This document shows, one piece after another, positions 18,420 through 26,777 of a stretch of 64,000 nt of DNA. The notes beneath the pieces were generated by a model that had not been told where the DNA came from, searched no databases, and worked only from the letters and a program-made list of their open reading frames with translations. Each line of letters begins with the position of its first letter. The stretch's first letter is position 1. The position numbers were made by a program, and so were the translations under genes. Source of the DNA: Microbacterium tenebrionis (lineage in GTDB: Bacteria; Actinomycetota; Actinomycetes; Actinomycetales; Microbacteriaceae); NCBI RefSeq assembly GCF_903645325.1, contig NZ_CAHJXQ010000008.1, positions 1 to 64,000 of the forward strand, written 5' to 3'.

Positions 18420-19949
18420 GTGACGACCGAGAACGAGCCCGCCTTCCCACCGGGCGTCTCCCGCTTCGATGCGCTGTTCGGCGGCACCGAGGCCGACACC
18501 GAGCTGCACTCCTTCCTCACCGGCATCCCCGGAGTCACCCTGCCCGGCGCGCAGACCCCGCCTGCGGCGGCCCCGGCGCCGACGAACCCCGCTGCCGACG
18601 CACCGACCGCAGCGGCGCCAGCGCCCCCGAGCATCCTCGACACCGCCCACGCGATCGCCGCCGCTCCGACCAGGGCGCTGGACGCCGCAGTCGACGCCGA
18701 ACTGGCACCGGGCCTGCCCGACTTCAGCGAGCGCTCGACCCGTCCGACGCGACCCAGCCGCGCCACCGAGATCGAACAGGCGATGATCGCCGAGAATCCC
18801 GAGGTCGACCCGGAGTTCGTCGCGGCCGTGACAGCGATCCTCGATCTCGGCGCATCCGACCTGCACATCGTGGCCGAGTCGACTCCTGTCGTGCGCCTGG
18901 ACGGCCAGTTGAAGACCGTGACCGACACGTCGGTGTGGGACCGCGAGCGCACCGAGCGCGTCATCCGCGGCTTCGTGCCCGAGACGATGATGACGGCGTT
19001 CGCCCGCGACCTCGAGCTCGACCTGGCGTGGGCCGTCGGCGACATCGCCCGCTTCCGCGTGAACGTCTTCCGCGACCAGCGGGGCATCGGCGCGGCGCTG
19101 CGCATCATCCCCACCGAGATCAAGTCGGTCTCGCAGCTGGGCCTGCCGCGCGAGCTCGTCGCCCTCGCCAACCTGCCGCGCGGCCTCGTGCTGGTCTGCG
19201 GGCCGACCGGCTCCGGCAAGTCGACCACGCTCGCTGCGATCATCGACCGCGCGAACTCCACGCGCGCCTCGCACATCATCACCGTCGAGGACCCGATCGA
19301 GTTCCTGCACCACCACAAGCGCGGCATCATCAACCAGCGCGAGATCGGCGCCGACACCCACAGCTTCTCGGATGCCCTCAAGCACGCGCTGCGTCAGGAC
19401 CCCGACATCATCCTCGTCGGCGAGATGCGCGACCTCGAGACCATTTCGACGGCACTGACGGCGGCTGAGACCGGTCACCTCGTCTTCGCGACCCTGCACA
19501 CGCAGGATGCCGGCCAGACGATCGACCGCATCATCGACGTCTACCCCTCGCACCAGCAGGCCCAGGTGCGCACGCAGCTGGCGGCCACCCTGCGCGCCGT
19601 GGTCGTGCAGACGCTGATCCCGCGCGCCGGCGGCCGGGGCCGAGCGGTGGCGACGGAGGTCATGTTCACGACCCCGGCGATCCAGAGCCTGATCCGCGCC
19701 GGCAAGACGCACCAGCTGCGCACCGCGCTGCAGGCCGGCAACGACATCGGCATGCACACGCTCGATCAGGATCTCGCCCGCCTCGTGCGCGCGGGCGAGA
19801 TCGAGTACGCGGCGGCGCAGGAGCTCGCGCAGGACGTCACAGAGTTCGAGCAGCTGGTCGGGCGGCGCGGCATCACCGCGGGCGCCGCCGGCGACCTGAC
19901 CCCCGAGGGCACCCGCCAGAGCGTGGGCGGCCGGGGAGGCGGTGACTGA
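18420..19949 (+). CDS. pilT: Type IV pilus retraction ATPase PilT
   Basis: A 509-residue ATPase that depolymerises the pilus and so drives retraction and twitching. A Pro/Ala-rich N-terminal extension of about 125 residues precedes the conserved domain ('ILDLGASDLHIVAEST'). Walker A is GPTGSGKST (about 261), Walker B ILVGEMRDLET, and the PilT-specific AIRNLIREGK-type motif appears as AIQSLIRAGKTHQL. The zinc motif of PilB is absent, as expected. I start at GTG 18420 with GAAAGG seven bases upstream; the frame also opens at GTG 18372. The short extended N-terminus makes it longer than the usual 340-370 residues. Two bases separate it from pilC. Confidence 0.92.
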   Translation: MTTENEPAFPPGVSRFDALFGGTEADTELHSFLTGIPGVTLPGAQTPPAAAPAPTNPAADAPTAAAPAPPSILDTAHAIAAAPTRALDAAVDAELAPGLPDFSERSTRPTRPSRATEIEQAMIAENPEVDPEFVAAVTAILDLGASDLHIVAESTPVVRLDGQLKTVTDTSVWDRERTERVIRGFVPETMMTAFARDLELDLAWAVGDIARFRVNVFRDQRGIGAALRIIPTEIKSVSQLGLPRELVALANLPRGLVLVCGPTGSGKSTTLAAIIDRANSTRASHIITVEDPIEFLHHHKRGIINQREIGADTHSFSDALKHALRQDPDIILVGEMRDLETISTALTAAETGHLVFATLHTQDAGQTIDRIIDVYPSHQQAQVRTQLAATLRAVVVQTLIPRAGGRGRAVATEVMFTTPAIQSLIRAGKTHQLRTALQAGNDIGMHTLDQDLARLVRAGEIEYAAAQELAQDVTEFEQLVGRRGITAGAAGDLTPEGTRQSVGGRGGGD

Positions 19950-19951
19950 TC

Positions 19952-21196
19952 ATGGCGACGAGTGCGAAGACCCCGCAGTGGGCGTACCGCGGAACGGATG
20001 CCGGCGGCAACAAGGTCAAGGGCGTGGTGGATGCAGCGTCCGAGGCGAGTGCGATCCAGCAGCTGCGCGCGAGCGGGGTCATGCCCGAGAAGCTCACCGC
20101 GAAGGGCGCCGGCACCGGGCTCCAGCAGGAGATCTCGATCCCCGGGCTCGAGAAGCGTCCGTCGCTCAAGGACCTCGCCGTCCTCACCCGCCAGATGGCG
20201 ACCATGGTGAACGCGGGGGTCTCGATCCTGCGCACCCTGGGGATCGTGCAGGGCCAGATCGACAACCCGATGCTGCGGCGCACGGTCGAGCAGATCGCCG
20301 CGAAGGTCGAGGGCGGCACGGCGCTGTCGGTCGCGCTGGAGGAGTTCCCCCTGGTGATCCCGCCCATCATGGTGCACCTGGTGCGCGCGGGCGAGACCGG
20401 CGGATTCCTCGACCGGTCGCTCGTCATGGTCGCCGACAACTTCGAGGCCGAGAGCAAGCTGCGCGGCAAGGTGAAGTCGGCCCTGACGTACCCGATCGTC
20501 GTGCTGATCGTCGCGGTGCTCGCCGTGGCGGCGATGCTCATCTTCATCGTCCCGGTGTTCGAGAAGATGTTCGCCGATCTGGGCGGAGCGCTGCCAGGAC
20601 CGACGCAGGGCCTGGTCGACCTTTCTAAGGCCATGCCGATCATCGCCCCGGTGACGATCGTCGTGGTCGTCGCGTTCCTGATCTGGTGGGGGCGCAGCAA
20701 GAACACGGATGCCGTGCGCCGGGTCGTCGACCCCGTCAAGCTGAAGATACCGGTGTTCGGCAAGCTCAACTCGAAGATCGCGCTGACGCGCTTCACCCGC
20801 AACTTCGCCACCATGCTCGCCTCGGGTGTGCCGATCCTGCAGTCGCTGGCGATCGTGGGGGCGACCAGCGACAACTACGTCATCAACCAGGCGCTCACCA
20901 GCGTTCAGGATGCCGTACGCCAGGGCCGGCCGATCGCCGAGGCGCTGGCCGCAACGGACGTCTTTCCCGAGATGCTCGTGCAGATGGTCGCGATCGGCGA
21001 GGAGTCGGGGTCGATCGACACCATGCTCTCGAAGACTGCCGACTTCTACGACGACGAGGTCGAGACCATGAGCGCGGGCCTGACCGCCATGCTCGAGCCG
21101 CTGATGATCGTGTTCATGGGCGGTCTGCTCGGCTACATGATCGTCGCCCTGTACCTGCCCATGTTCATGATCTTCCAGAACATCCAGTCCCTGTAA
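19952..21196 (+). CDS. pilC: Type IV pilus inner-membrane platform protein PilC (GspF family)
   Basis: A 414-residue polytopic protein that anchors the ATPases and organises pilin insertion. It has the usual duplicated GspF domain: first copy 'LAVLTRQMATMVNAGVSIL' (about residue 73), second copy TRFTRNFATMLASGVPIL (about residue 280). Hydrophobic segments lie at about 175-200, 232-250 and near the C-terminus (382-405). Length matches the family. The start ATG at 19952 follows the pilT stop by two bases, so the genes are coupled. Membrane topology and the neighbouring genes leave little doubt. Confidence 0.94.
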   Translation: MATSAKTPQWAYRGTDAGGNKVKGVVDAASEASAIQQLRASGVMPEKLTAKGAGTGLQQEISIPGLEKRPSLKDLAVLTRQMATMVNAGVSILRTLGIVQGQIDNPMLRRTVEQIAAKVEGGTALSVALEEFPLVIPPIMVHLVRAGETGGFLDRSLVMVADNFEAESKLRGKVKSALTYPIVVLIVAVLAVAAMLIFIVPVFEKMFADLGGALPGPTQGLVDLSKAMPIIAPVTIVVVVAFLIWWGRSKNTDAVRRVVDPVKLKIPVFGKLNSKIALTRFTRNFATMLASGVPILQSLAIVGATSDNYVINQALTSVQDAVRQGRPIAEALAATDVFPEMLVQMVAIGEESGSIDTMLSKTADFYDDEVETMSAGLTAMLEPLMIVFMGGLLGYMIVALYLPMFMIFQNIQSL

Positions 21197-21240
21197 TCCC
21201 CGTAGTCCCTGTTCCCATTCCGAATACCCGACCCAGAAGA

Positions 21241-21288
21241 AAAACTGCTCACAGCCAAAACTGCTCACAACCAAAACTGCTCACAACA
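21241..21288. repeat. Three tandem 16-bp repeats upstream of the pilin gene
   Basis: Units AAAACTGCTCACAGCC, AAAACTGCTCACAACC and AAAACTGCTCACAACA are directly adjacent at 21241, 21257 and 21273. They lie in the 344-base non-coding gap between pilC and pilA, which is unusually AT-rich for this genome and probably holds the pilin promoter. Three regularly spaced sites suggest a regulator-binding array. The rest of the gap shows no gene and no promoter I could place with confidence. Confidence 0.7.
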
Positions 21289-21540
21289 CGACCGGCATCG
21301 GACCCAGTTGCCGCGTCGTTCCGAACGCGAATCCGCTGCGTGGACGCCGTCACCGACGGTGAAAAGCACACGAGGTCATCGCGTTCAATCTCGACCCAAA
21401 AATATGCCTTCTGACCAGGGATTTTTGCGACACGCCCGGGATTCTCAGTTCTTGTGATCCGCCTGAATGGCCCGCTATTTTTCGACTGTCGTCTATCCCA
21501 GCCGGCACATAGTCATTGCACAAAGAAGAACGGAATCACC

Positions 21541-21969
21541 ATGAACAAGCTGGTCGCTGAGACCCTCGCGAAGAAGGAGAAGGGCGAGAAGGGCTTCACC
21601 CTGATCGAGCTCCTCGTCGTCGTCATCATCATCGGAATCCTGGCCGCCGTCGCCATCCCGATCTTCCTGAACATGCGCACCGGCGCGTGGAAGGCCTCGG
21701 TCGAGACCGACGTCGCCAATGCCGTCCTCGTCGTCGAGCAGGCCACGACGGCGAACAACGGTAAGGTCAACGGGCTCACCGATGTCACAGCCACGAAGAA
21801 CTCGTACACCGTCGGCACCGTCAAGGGCACCGTCTCGCCGGACAACACGATCGCGATCACCTTCGACTCGACCACGCAGGCCTACACGATCACTGGAAAG
21901 AACGACAACGTCACCGAGAGCTACGTCTACAAGAGCGCGGACGGCGCTGGTAAGTGGCCGACCCCGTAA
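21541..21969 (+). CDS. pilA: Major type IV pilin PilA
   Basis: A 142-residue prepilin, the structural subunit of the fibre. The 18-residue leader ends KGEKG and cleavage before FTLIELLVVVIIIGILAA leaves a mature protein with Phe1 and Glu5, the standard type IVa features. The first 25 mature residues form the hydrophobic spine. The C-terminal globular part has no cysteine pair, which is common in Gram-positive pilins. Start ATG 21541 is chosen over an upstream in-frame codon at 21454 because it directly gives the leader. A perfect 19-bp hairpin follows, which may set its expression above that of the minor pilins. Confidence 0.94.
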   Translation: MNKLVAETLAKKEKGEKGFTLIELLVVVIIIGILAAVAIPIFLNMRTGAWKASVETDVANAVLVVEQATTANNGKVNGLTDVTATKNSYTVGTVKGTVSPDNTIAITFDSTTQAYTITGKNDNVTESYVYKSADGAGKWPTP

Positions 21970-21984
21970 CCCACGCAACCCCCC

Positions 21985-22027
21985 ATCGGTTGTGCCTGCA
22001 CGCCCCCAGCGTGCAGGCACAACCGAT
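21985..22027. terminator. Perfect 19-bp hairpin after the pilin gene
   Basis: Arms 21985-22003 and 22009-22027 match at every position around a five-base loop. It begins 16 bases after the pilA stop and ends 30 bases before pilV. There is no T-run, so partial termination or 3'-end protection of pilA mRNA are both possible. Confidence 0.8.
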
Positions 22028-22057
22028 TCCCATCCCGGCGCCGAGAGGAGGACGCCC

Positions 22058-22675
22058 GTGCGCACCCGACCGAAGCACGACGAGGGCTTCACCCTCATCG
22101 AGGTCATCATCGCCGTCGCCCTGCTGCTGGGCGTCGCCGTCGCCCTCGGCGCCTTCGCGATGCAGAGCCTGCGCCTGGCGGCCCAGCAGCAGCGCACCCA
22201 GGTCGCCGTCACGGTCGCCACCCAGCGCATGGACGAGGTGCAGCGCCTGACGACCTCGAACGCCCAGCTCGCCACTCTCGTCGCCGGCCGCAGCGAGACC
22301 GCCGTGAAGACGGCGTGGAGTGCGGCATCCGGCGTTCCCGGTCTCGCCCAGAGCTACCCGGCCTGGCCGACCGTCTCCAGCGGAACGCCGGCCATCCCGA
22401 TCCAGCAGACCACCACGCGCAGCGGATCGGCCTACGCCTCCACCGTGCTCATCGGCACCTGCTACCAGCCCGTCGCCGGCGGCGCGTGCACGAGGATCTC
22501 GGGCGCATCGAACGACCCCGGGGCCGAATCGACCCTGGCTGCCGGCCGCAGCCAGATGATCCGGGTGATCGTCGTCGTGACCTACCCCGGCGCCTGCGAC
22601 GGCGACGGCACCTGCCGCTACACCGCCTCCGGCCTGTTCGACACGAGGGGAGACCTGAAGTGGCGGACCGAGTGA
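22058..22675 (+). CDS. Minor pilin, PilV-like
   Basis: A 205-residue prepilin-like protein. The ten-residue leader MRTRPKHDEG precedes FTLIEVIIAVALLLGVAVAL, so the prepilin peptidase site and Glu5 are intact. The C-terminal region has four cysteines in two close groups (CYQPVAGGAC, CDGDGTC), perhaps disulfide pairs outside the cell. Such minor pilins prime fibre assembly or sit at its tip. The GTG start at 22058 has a GAGAGGAGG ribosome site. Its stop overlaps the next gene. PilV rather than PilE or FimT identity rests on order and size only. Confidence 0.82.
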   Translation: MRTRPKHDEGFTLIEVIIAVALLLGVAVALGAFAMQSLRLAAQQQRTQVAVTVATQRMDEVQRLTTSNAQLATLVAGRSETAVKTAWSAASGVPGLAQSYPAWPTVSSGTPAIPIQQTTTRSGSAYASTVLIGTCYQPVAGGACTRISGASNDPGAESTLAAGRSQMIRVIVVVTYPGACDGDGTCRYTASGLFDTRGDLKWRTE

Positions 22676-23352
22676 CCCGGCGCGAACACGACCGCGAATA
22701 CGAGCGCGAGCACGAGCGCGGCTACGAGCGCGAGCACGAGCGCGGCTACAGCCTCATCGAACTCATCATCGCGATGGGCATCTTCTCGATCTTCCTGGCC
22801 ATGTTCATCGGCGGCATCGTCGCCGTCTCGCGTGCGACCAACGACGCGCGCACCGACGCGCAGACCTCCAGCGCGATCGGCATCTCGCTGCAGCGCCTCG
22901 AGCGATCCGTCCGCTACGCCGACGCCATCAACCGCCCCGGCACCGTCGGCCACCGCGCCTACGTGGAATGGCGCACCAGTGCCGTCTCGGCATCCTCCGG
23001 TGTCGAGACGTGCTCGCAGCTGCGATACAACAGCGACGACGGCACGGTGGCGCTGCGCACCTGGAAGGCCTCCGCATCGCCCGCCACCGGAACCTGGGGC
23101 GTGATCCTCCGCGACGTGCGCGGCGCCGCGACCACGACCTACCCGTTCAGCGTCGTCGCCGCGGCCGGCGGCATCAGCAACTACCAGGGCCTCACCGTGC
23201 ACGTGATCGCCGGCACCTCCGACTCCGCAGGCACCGAGACCACCACGACGATCTACGCCAAGAACAGCTCCTTCGATTCGATCTCCAACGCGGTGGGCAC
23301 GAATGGGCAGAGCGCCAACCCGGTGTGCGCAGGAACGGGGTACCGACCGTGA
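22660..23352 (+). CDS. Minor pilin, PilW-like, with a repeat-rich leader
   Basis: A 230-residue prepilin. Mature sequence begins YSLIELIIAMGIFSIFLAMF after a glycine, with Glu5 present. The leader is unusually long (29 residues) and strongly charged, made of two tandem copies of an eight-residue unit (EREHERGY), encoded by a duplicated 24-base block. The C-terminal part resembles PilW-type minor pilins in size. I start at GTG 22660, where GAGGGGAGA lies six bases upstream; GTG 22672 would overlap the preceding TGA but has no ribosome site. Each repeat ends in Gly-Tyr, which mimics part of the cleavage site. Confidence 0.8.
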   Translation: MADRVTRREHDREYEREHERGYEREHERGYSLIELIIAMGIFSIFLAMFIGGIVAVSRATNDARTDAQTSSAIGISLQRLERSVRYADAINRPGTVGHRAYVEWRTSAVSASSGVETCSQLRYNSDDGTVALRTWKASASPATGTWGVILRDVRGAATTTYPFSVVAAAGGISNYQGLTVHVIAGTSDSAGTETTTTIYAKNSSFDSISNAVGTNGQSANPVCAGTGYRP

Positions 23353-24893
23353 TCAGATTCCGCGGACTCGCCCGCCCGGCATCCACCCGCTCCGCTCACG
23401 ATGGCGAGCGCGGCTCAGCCCTGCTCATGACCGTCATCTTCTCGGTCTTCGCCGGCGGTGTCATGCTCGTGCTGCTCACGGTGCTGCTCTCGCAGGCGCA
23501 GGCCGCCCAGCTCGCGCAGAAGAACACCCGCACCGGCTACGCCGCTCAAGCCGGCATCCAATCGACCCTCTCGGTGCTGCGCTCGAACACGAAGACCGTC
23601 GGCGTCGGGCCGTCGGCCGTCACCTACGGCGACCCGACCAAGCTCCCGTCCACCCTCACCGGCACCGTCGACGGCGTCGCCGGCAGCACCCTCGGCTACA
23701 GCGTCACCCTGAAGTACTACCAGCTCGACCCGACTGCGCGCAGCGACGCGTGGCTCGCCGCCAACGCGCTGCCGTACCCGCTGTCGGCGGACCTCACCAA
23801 GCAGCCGAAGTACGTGCGGATCGTCTCGCAGGGCAGCGACTCCGCCGCGAGTGGCGGCACCCGAACCATCACGGCCCTGTACACGTTCACCACGACCACC
23901 GTGAACATCCCCGGCGGGCTGATCCGCAACACCGACCGCACCAGGTGCCTGAAGGCGACGTCGGCCACGGCGGGAAGCACGATCAACGTCGTGCCGATCG
24001 CGCAGTGCACCGACAACACCCTGAGCATGTGGGTGTACGACACCGACTACAAGCTCAAGCTCGCCTCGACCGTCAAGTCGGCCACGGTGCTGTGCATCAC
24101 GGGACGTCAGTGGGGCACCAGCACGAACCAGGTCAATGCGACGCTGCGGGCGTGCGCCGCCACCAACAAGGCCGCTCACGGCAACCAGCTGTGGAGCTGG
24201 GAGCCCCCGGGGTCGTGGGTGAGCCAGAACGAGGCGAACACGAGCCGCGGCGGACGCTGGCTCGGCATCAGCGGAACGACGGTGATCGAGCGCACGACCT
24301 CGACCGCCTCCTTCGAACCGAGCCCGAGCGTCGGCGCGGGGGCTGCGAGCATCGACACGAAGCAGATCGTGAACTTCAGCGAGTTCGGCCGCTGCATGGA
24401 TGTGACCGACGAGCAGATCAGCAAGAGCTTCATGATCATCTACCCGTGCAAGCAGGACCCGACCGGCACCGGCAACGACCTCCGGTGGAACCACAAGTGG
24501 AACTATTCCGAGCCGACGGGCTCCGCCAAGAGCTCGGCGGCCCAGGCCATCTACGTCCGCGCCGCGGACAACAAGTACTACTGCCTGACGACCCGGACGC
24601 TCAGCAGCGGCAACACCGACGTCTACTTCGTCGCCTGCAGAAACCCGACCAACGCCTCCTCGCTGAACAACCAGCAGAAGTTCATCCGCAACACGGACAC
24701 CGTCAACGCCCTGAACGCCTACACGTTCCAGCTCGCCAGCAACCCGAGCATGTGCCTGGCCGCCGTCCCCGAGCCCGGTTACGCCTGGTCGCACCTGCGC
24801 CTGATCGCCTGCAACGGCTCGGCGACCCAGAAATGGAACGCCCCGGCCATGACGAGCGGTTCGACCTTCGGCGACTACAAGGAGATCGGATGA
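23349..24893 (+). CDS. PilX-like minor pilin with putative C-terminal beta-trefoil (ricin-type) lectin domain
   Basis: A 514-residue protein. The N-terminus has a prepilin-like segment GSALLMTVIFSVFAGGVMLV lacking Glu5, as in PilX/GspK-type pilins, followed by an alpha-helical region rich in Gln/Ala. After about residue 190 (VNIPGGLIRNTDRTRCLKA) the remaining 320 residues contain repeated Cys- and Trp-bearing blocks such as GRCMDVTD, CLAAVPEPG and SATQKWNAP, suggestive of ricin-B/QxW beta-trefoils. That would make it a carbohydrate-binding tip adhesin. The pilin part is confident; the lectin call is an inference from motif spacing. GTG start overlaps the previous stop (GTGA). Confidence 0.72.
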   Translation: MIRFRGLARPASTRSAHDGERGSALLMTVIFSVFAGGVMLVLLTVLLSQAQAAQLAQKNTRTGYAAQAGIQSTLSVLRSNTKTVGVGPSAVTYGDPTKLPSTLTGTVDGVAGSTLGYSVTLKYYQLDPTARSDAWLAANALPYPLSADLTKQPKYVRIVSQGSDSAASGGTRTITALYTFTTTTVNIPGGLIRNTDRTRCLKATSATAGSTINVVPIAQCTDNTLSMWVYDTDYKLKLASTVKSATVLCITGRQWGTSTNQVNATLRACAATNKAAHGNQLWSWEPPGSWVSQNEANTSRGGRWLGISGTTVIERTTSTASFEPSPSVGAGAASIDTKQIVNFSEFGRCMDVTDEQISKSFMIIYPCKQDPTGTGNDLRWNHKWNYSEPTGSAKSSAAQAIYVRAADNKYYCLTTRTLSSGNTDVYFVACRNPTNASSLNNQQKFIRNTDTVNALNAYTFQLASNPSMCLAAVPEPGYAWSHLRLIACNGSATQKWNAPAMTSGSTFGDYKEIG

Positions 24894-25699
24894 CGGATCC
24901 GCTGATCCCCGCGTGGTTCGCGATCCCGGTGGCTGCCGTCTTCGGCGCGCTCATCGGGTCGTTCCTCAACGTCGTGATCTGGCGCGTGCCGCAGGGCATG
25001 AGCATCGTGCGCCCCGGAAGCGCCTGCCCGCACTGCGGTCACGCGATCGCCTGGTACGACAACCTGCCGATGCTGTCGTACCTGATCCTGCGGGGCCGCT
25101 GCCGCCGCTGCGGTGCGCGCATCTCGCTGCGGTACCCCGCCGTCGAACTGCTCACCGCGCTGGCCTTCGCCGGCGTCGTGGCCGGTGCCTACGGCGCGGT
25201 CTACCCTGCGGCGATCCTGCCGCTGCTGCTGTACTGGGCGGCGGCCGGCATCGCCCTGGCACTCATCGATCTCGACCATCACCGGCGCCCGACGTGATCA
25301 CGCGCCTCGTACGCCGTGAGCGCCGTGCTCATCGTGCTGGCCACCGCCCTCACCGGCGAGCCGGCGCGTCTCATCTCTGCCGGCGTGGGTCTGGTCGCCC
25401 TCGGGGGCCTGTACCTGCTGCTCGCGCTCGGGTGGCGCGACGGCATGGGCTGGGGCGATGTGAAGCTCGCCGGCGCGCTCGGCCTGACGCTGGGCTGGCG
25501 GGTGGCCGCACTGATCGTCGGCGGGTTCAGTGCGTTCGTCATCGGCGGCATCGTCGGCGCGGTGCTGATCGCGACCCGGAAGGCCGGCCGCAAGTCGGGC
25601 GTCCCGTTCGGGCCGTTCATGATCATCGGCGCGTGGACCGGCGTGTTCGCCGGCGCCGCGATCGCCGACCTCTATCTGTCCGCGGTGGGTCTGGCATGA
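24890..25699 (+). pseudogene. pilD: Type IV prepilin peptidase PilD, interrupted by small indels
   Basis: The gene for the membrane aspartyl protease and methylase that processes all the pilins above. The first part is intact: zinc motif CPHC...CRRC (about residues 43-70) and the first catalytic region LIDLDHHR. Expected text after that is LPDxIT...PSYAV; instead the frame reads RPT then TGA at 25295-25297. The second half resumes in the same frame with SAVLIVLATALTGE and the second catalytic motif GWGDVKLAGALG. A one-base loss near 25284-25288 and a net two-base loss near 25308 would explain it. Start ATG 24890 overlaps the upstream stop. It is a real lesion or an assembly error. Confidence 0.78.
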
Positions 25700-25739
25700 C
25701 CGGCCGCGCCCCAGCATCCACATCTCACGGAGGATCCCC

Positions 25740-26777
25740 ATGGCAGGAGTAGTCGCACTCGACATCGGCAGACGCGGTCTGCGAGGGGTGCAGGTCGACG
25801 GCGCGTACTCGAACCGCCCCAAGATCACGCGCTTCGGGGCGGTCGGCGTCACCGAGGGCACGGTCTTCGACGGCGAGATCACCGACGAACGCCGCGGCGC
25901 GGCCGCGATCAAGCAGCTGTGGAAGTCGGCCGGCTTCACGACCAACAAGGTCGCCTTCGGCATCGGCAACCGCAAGGTGGTCGTGCGCGAGATGACGCTG
26001 CCGGCAATGCCCGCCGCTCAGCGCAAGTCGGCGCTGCGATTCGCCGTCGAAGGTCACATCCCGATCGACCTCGACGACTCGATCCTCGACTTCCTGCCGC
26101 TGCGCGCCGTCACCGAGCACAACGAGCCCCGCCACGAAGGACTGCTCGTGGCCACCGCCCGCGCCAGCCTCGAGAGCACCGTGAACGCCATCGAGAAGGC
26201 CGGCCGGCCCATCGACGCCGTCGACTTCTCGGGCTTCTCGCTGCTGCGCACGCTCTCGAACGCGAACAGCGGCACGCAGGCGATCATCAACATCGGCGCC
26301 GCCAGCACCACCGTCGTCATCGCGACCGGGTCGATGCCCGAGTTCGTGCGCATGGTGCCCAGCGGCGGCGACGACGTCACGCACGCGATCGAGCGCGCCC
26401 TGAGCATCCCCTTCGCCGAGGCCGAGATCGACAAGATCAACCGCGGCCTGCAGGGCGGCGCCACCAGCGCCCACGACATCGAGGCCGAGACGGTGCTCCG
26501 CGAGAACGTGGCGGCGCTGATCGACAGCATCCGCAACACCCTGAACTTCTACGCCGGCGCGCACCCCGAGCGGCCCATCGCCCAGGTCTTGCTCACCGGC
26601 GGCGGCAGCCGGCTGATGGGCCTCGCGCCGGTGCTCACGCGGGCCCTCGGCGTGCCGACCGTGCACGGAGACCCGCTCGCGGCGTTCTCGATGAGCAGCA
26701 AGGTGCGGGCGTCCGGCGTCGAGAACTGGGCGCTCGAACTGGCCGCGCCGCTGGGCGTCACGGTGGGAGAGAAGTGA
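25740..26777 (+). CDS. pilM: Type IV pilus assembly protein PilM
   Basis: A 345-residue cytoplasmic actin-like protein that, with PilN and PilO, links the assembly machine across the membrane. Residues 4-10 (VVALDIG) form the phosphate-1 loop of the actin/FtsA fold. The phosphate-2 region reads AIINIGAASTTVVI and the adenosine motif LLTGGGSRLMGL. Length matches PilM. ATG 25740 has an ACGGAGG ribosome site. The start of pilN overlaps its stop by one base. The 40 bases before it, after pilD, hold no other gene. Confidence 0.92.
   Translation: MAGVVALDIGRRGLRGVQVDGAYSNRPKITRFGAVGVTEGTVFDGEITDERRGAAAIKQLWKSAGFTTNKVAFGIGNRKVVVREMTLPAMPAAQRKSALRFAVEGHIPIDLDDSILDFLPLRAVTEHNEPRHEGLLVATARASLESTVNAIEKAGRPIDAVDFSGFSLLRTLSNANSGTQAIINIGAASTTVVIATGSMPEFVRMVPSGGDDVTHAIERALSIPFAEAEIDKINRGLQGGATSAHDIEAETVLRENVAALIDSIRNTLNFYAGAHPERPIAQVLLTGGGSRLMGLAPVLTRALGVPTVHGDPLAAFSMSSKVRASGVENWALELAAPLGVTVGEK

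Noticed and set aside
21241..21288. CRISPR array
   Set aside because: Three adjacent 16-base repeats with no spacers and no cas genes nearby.
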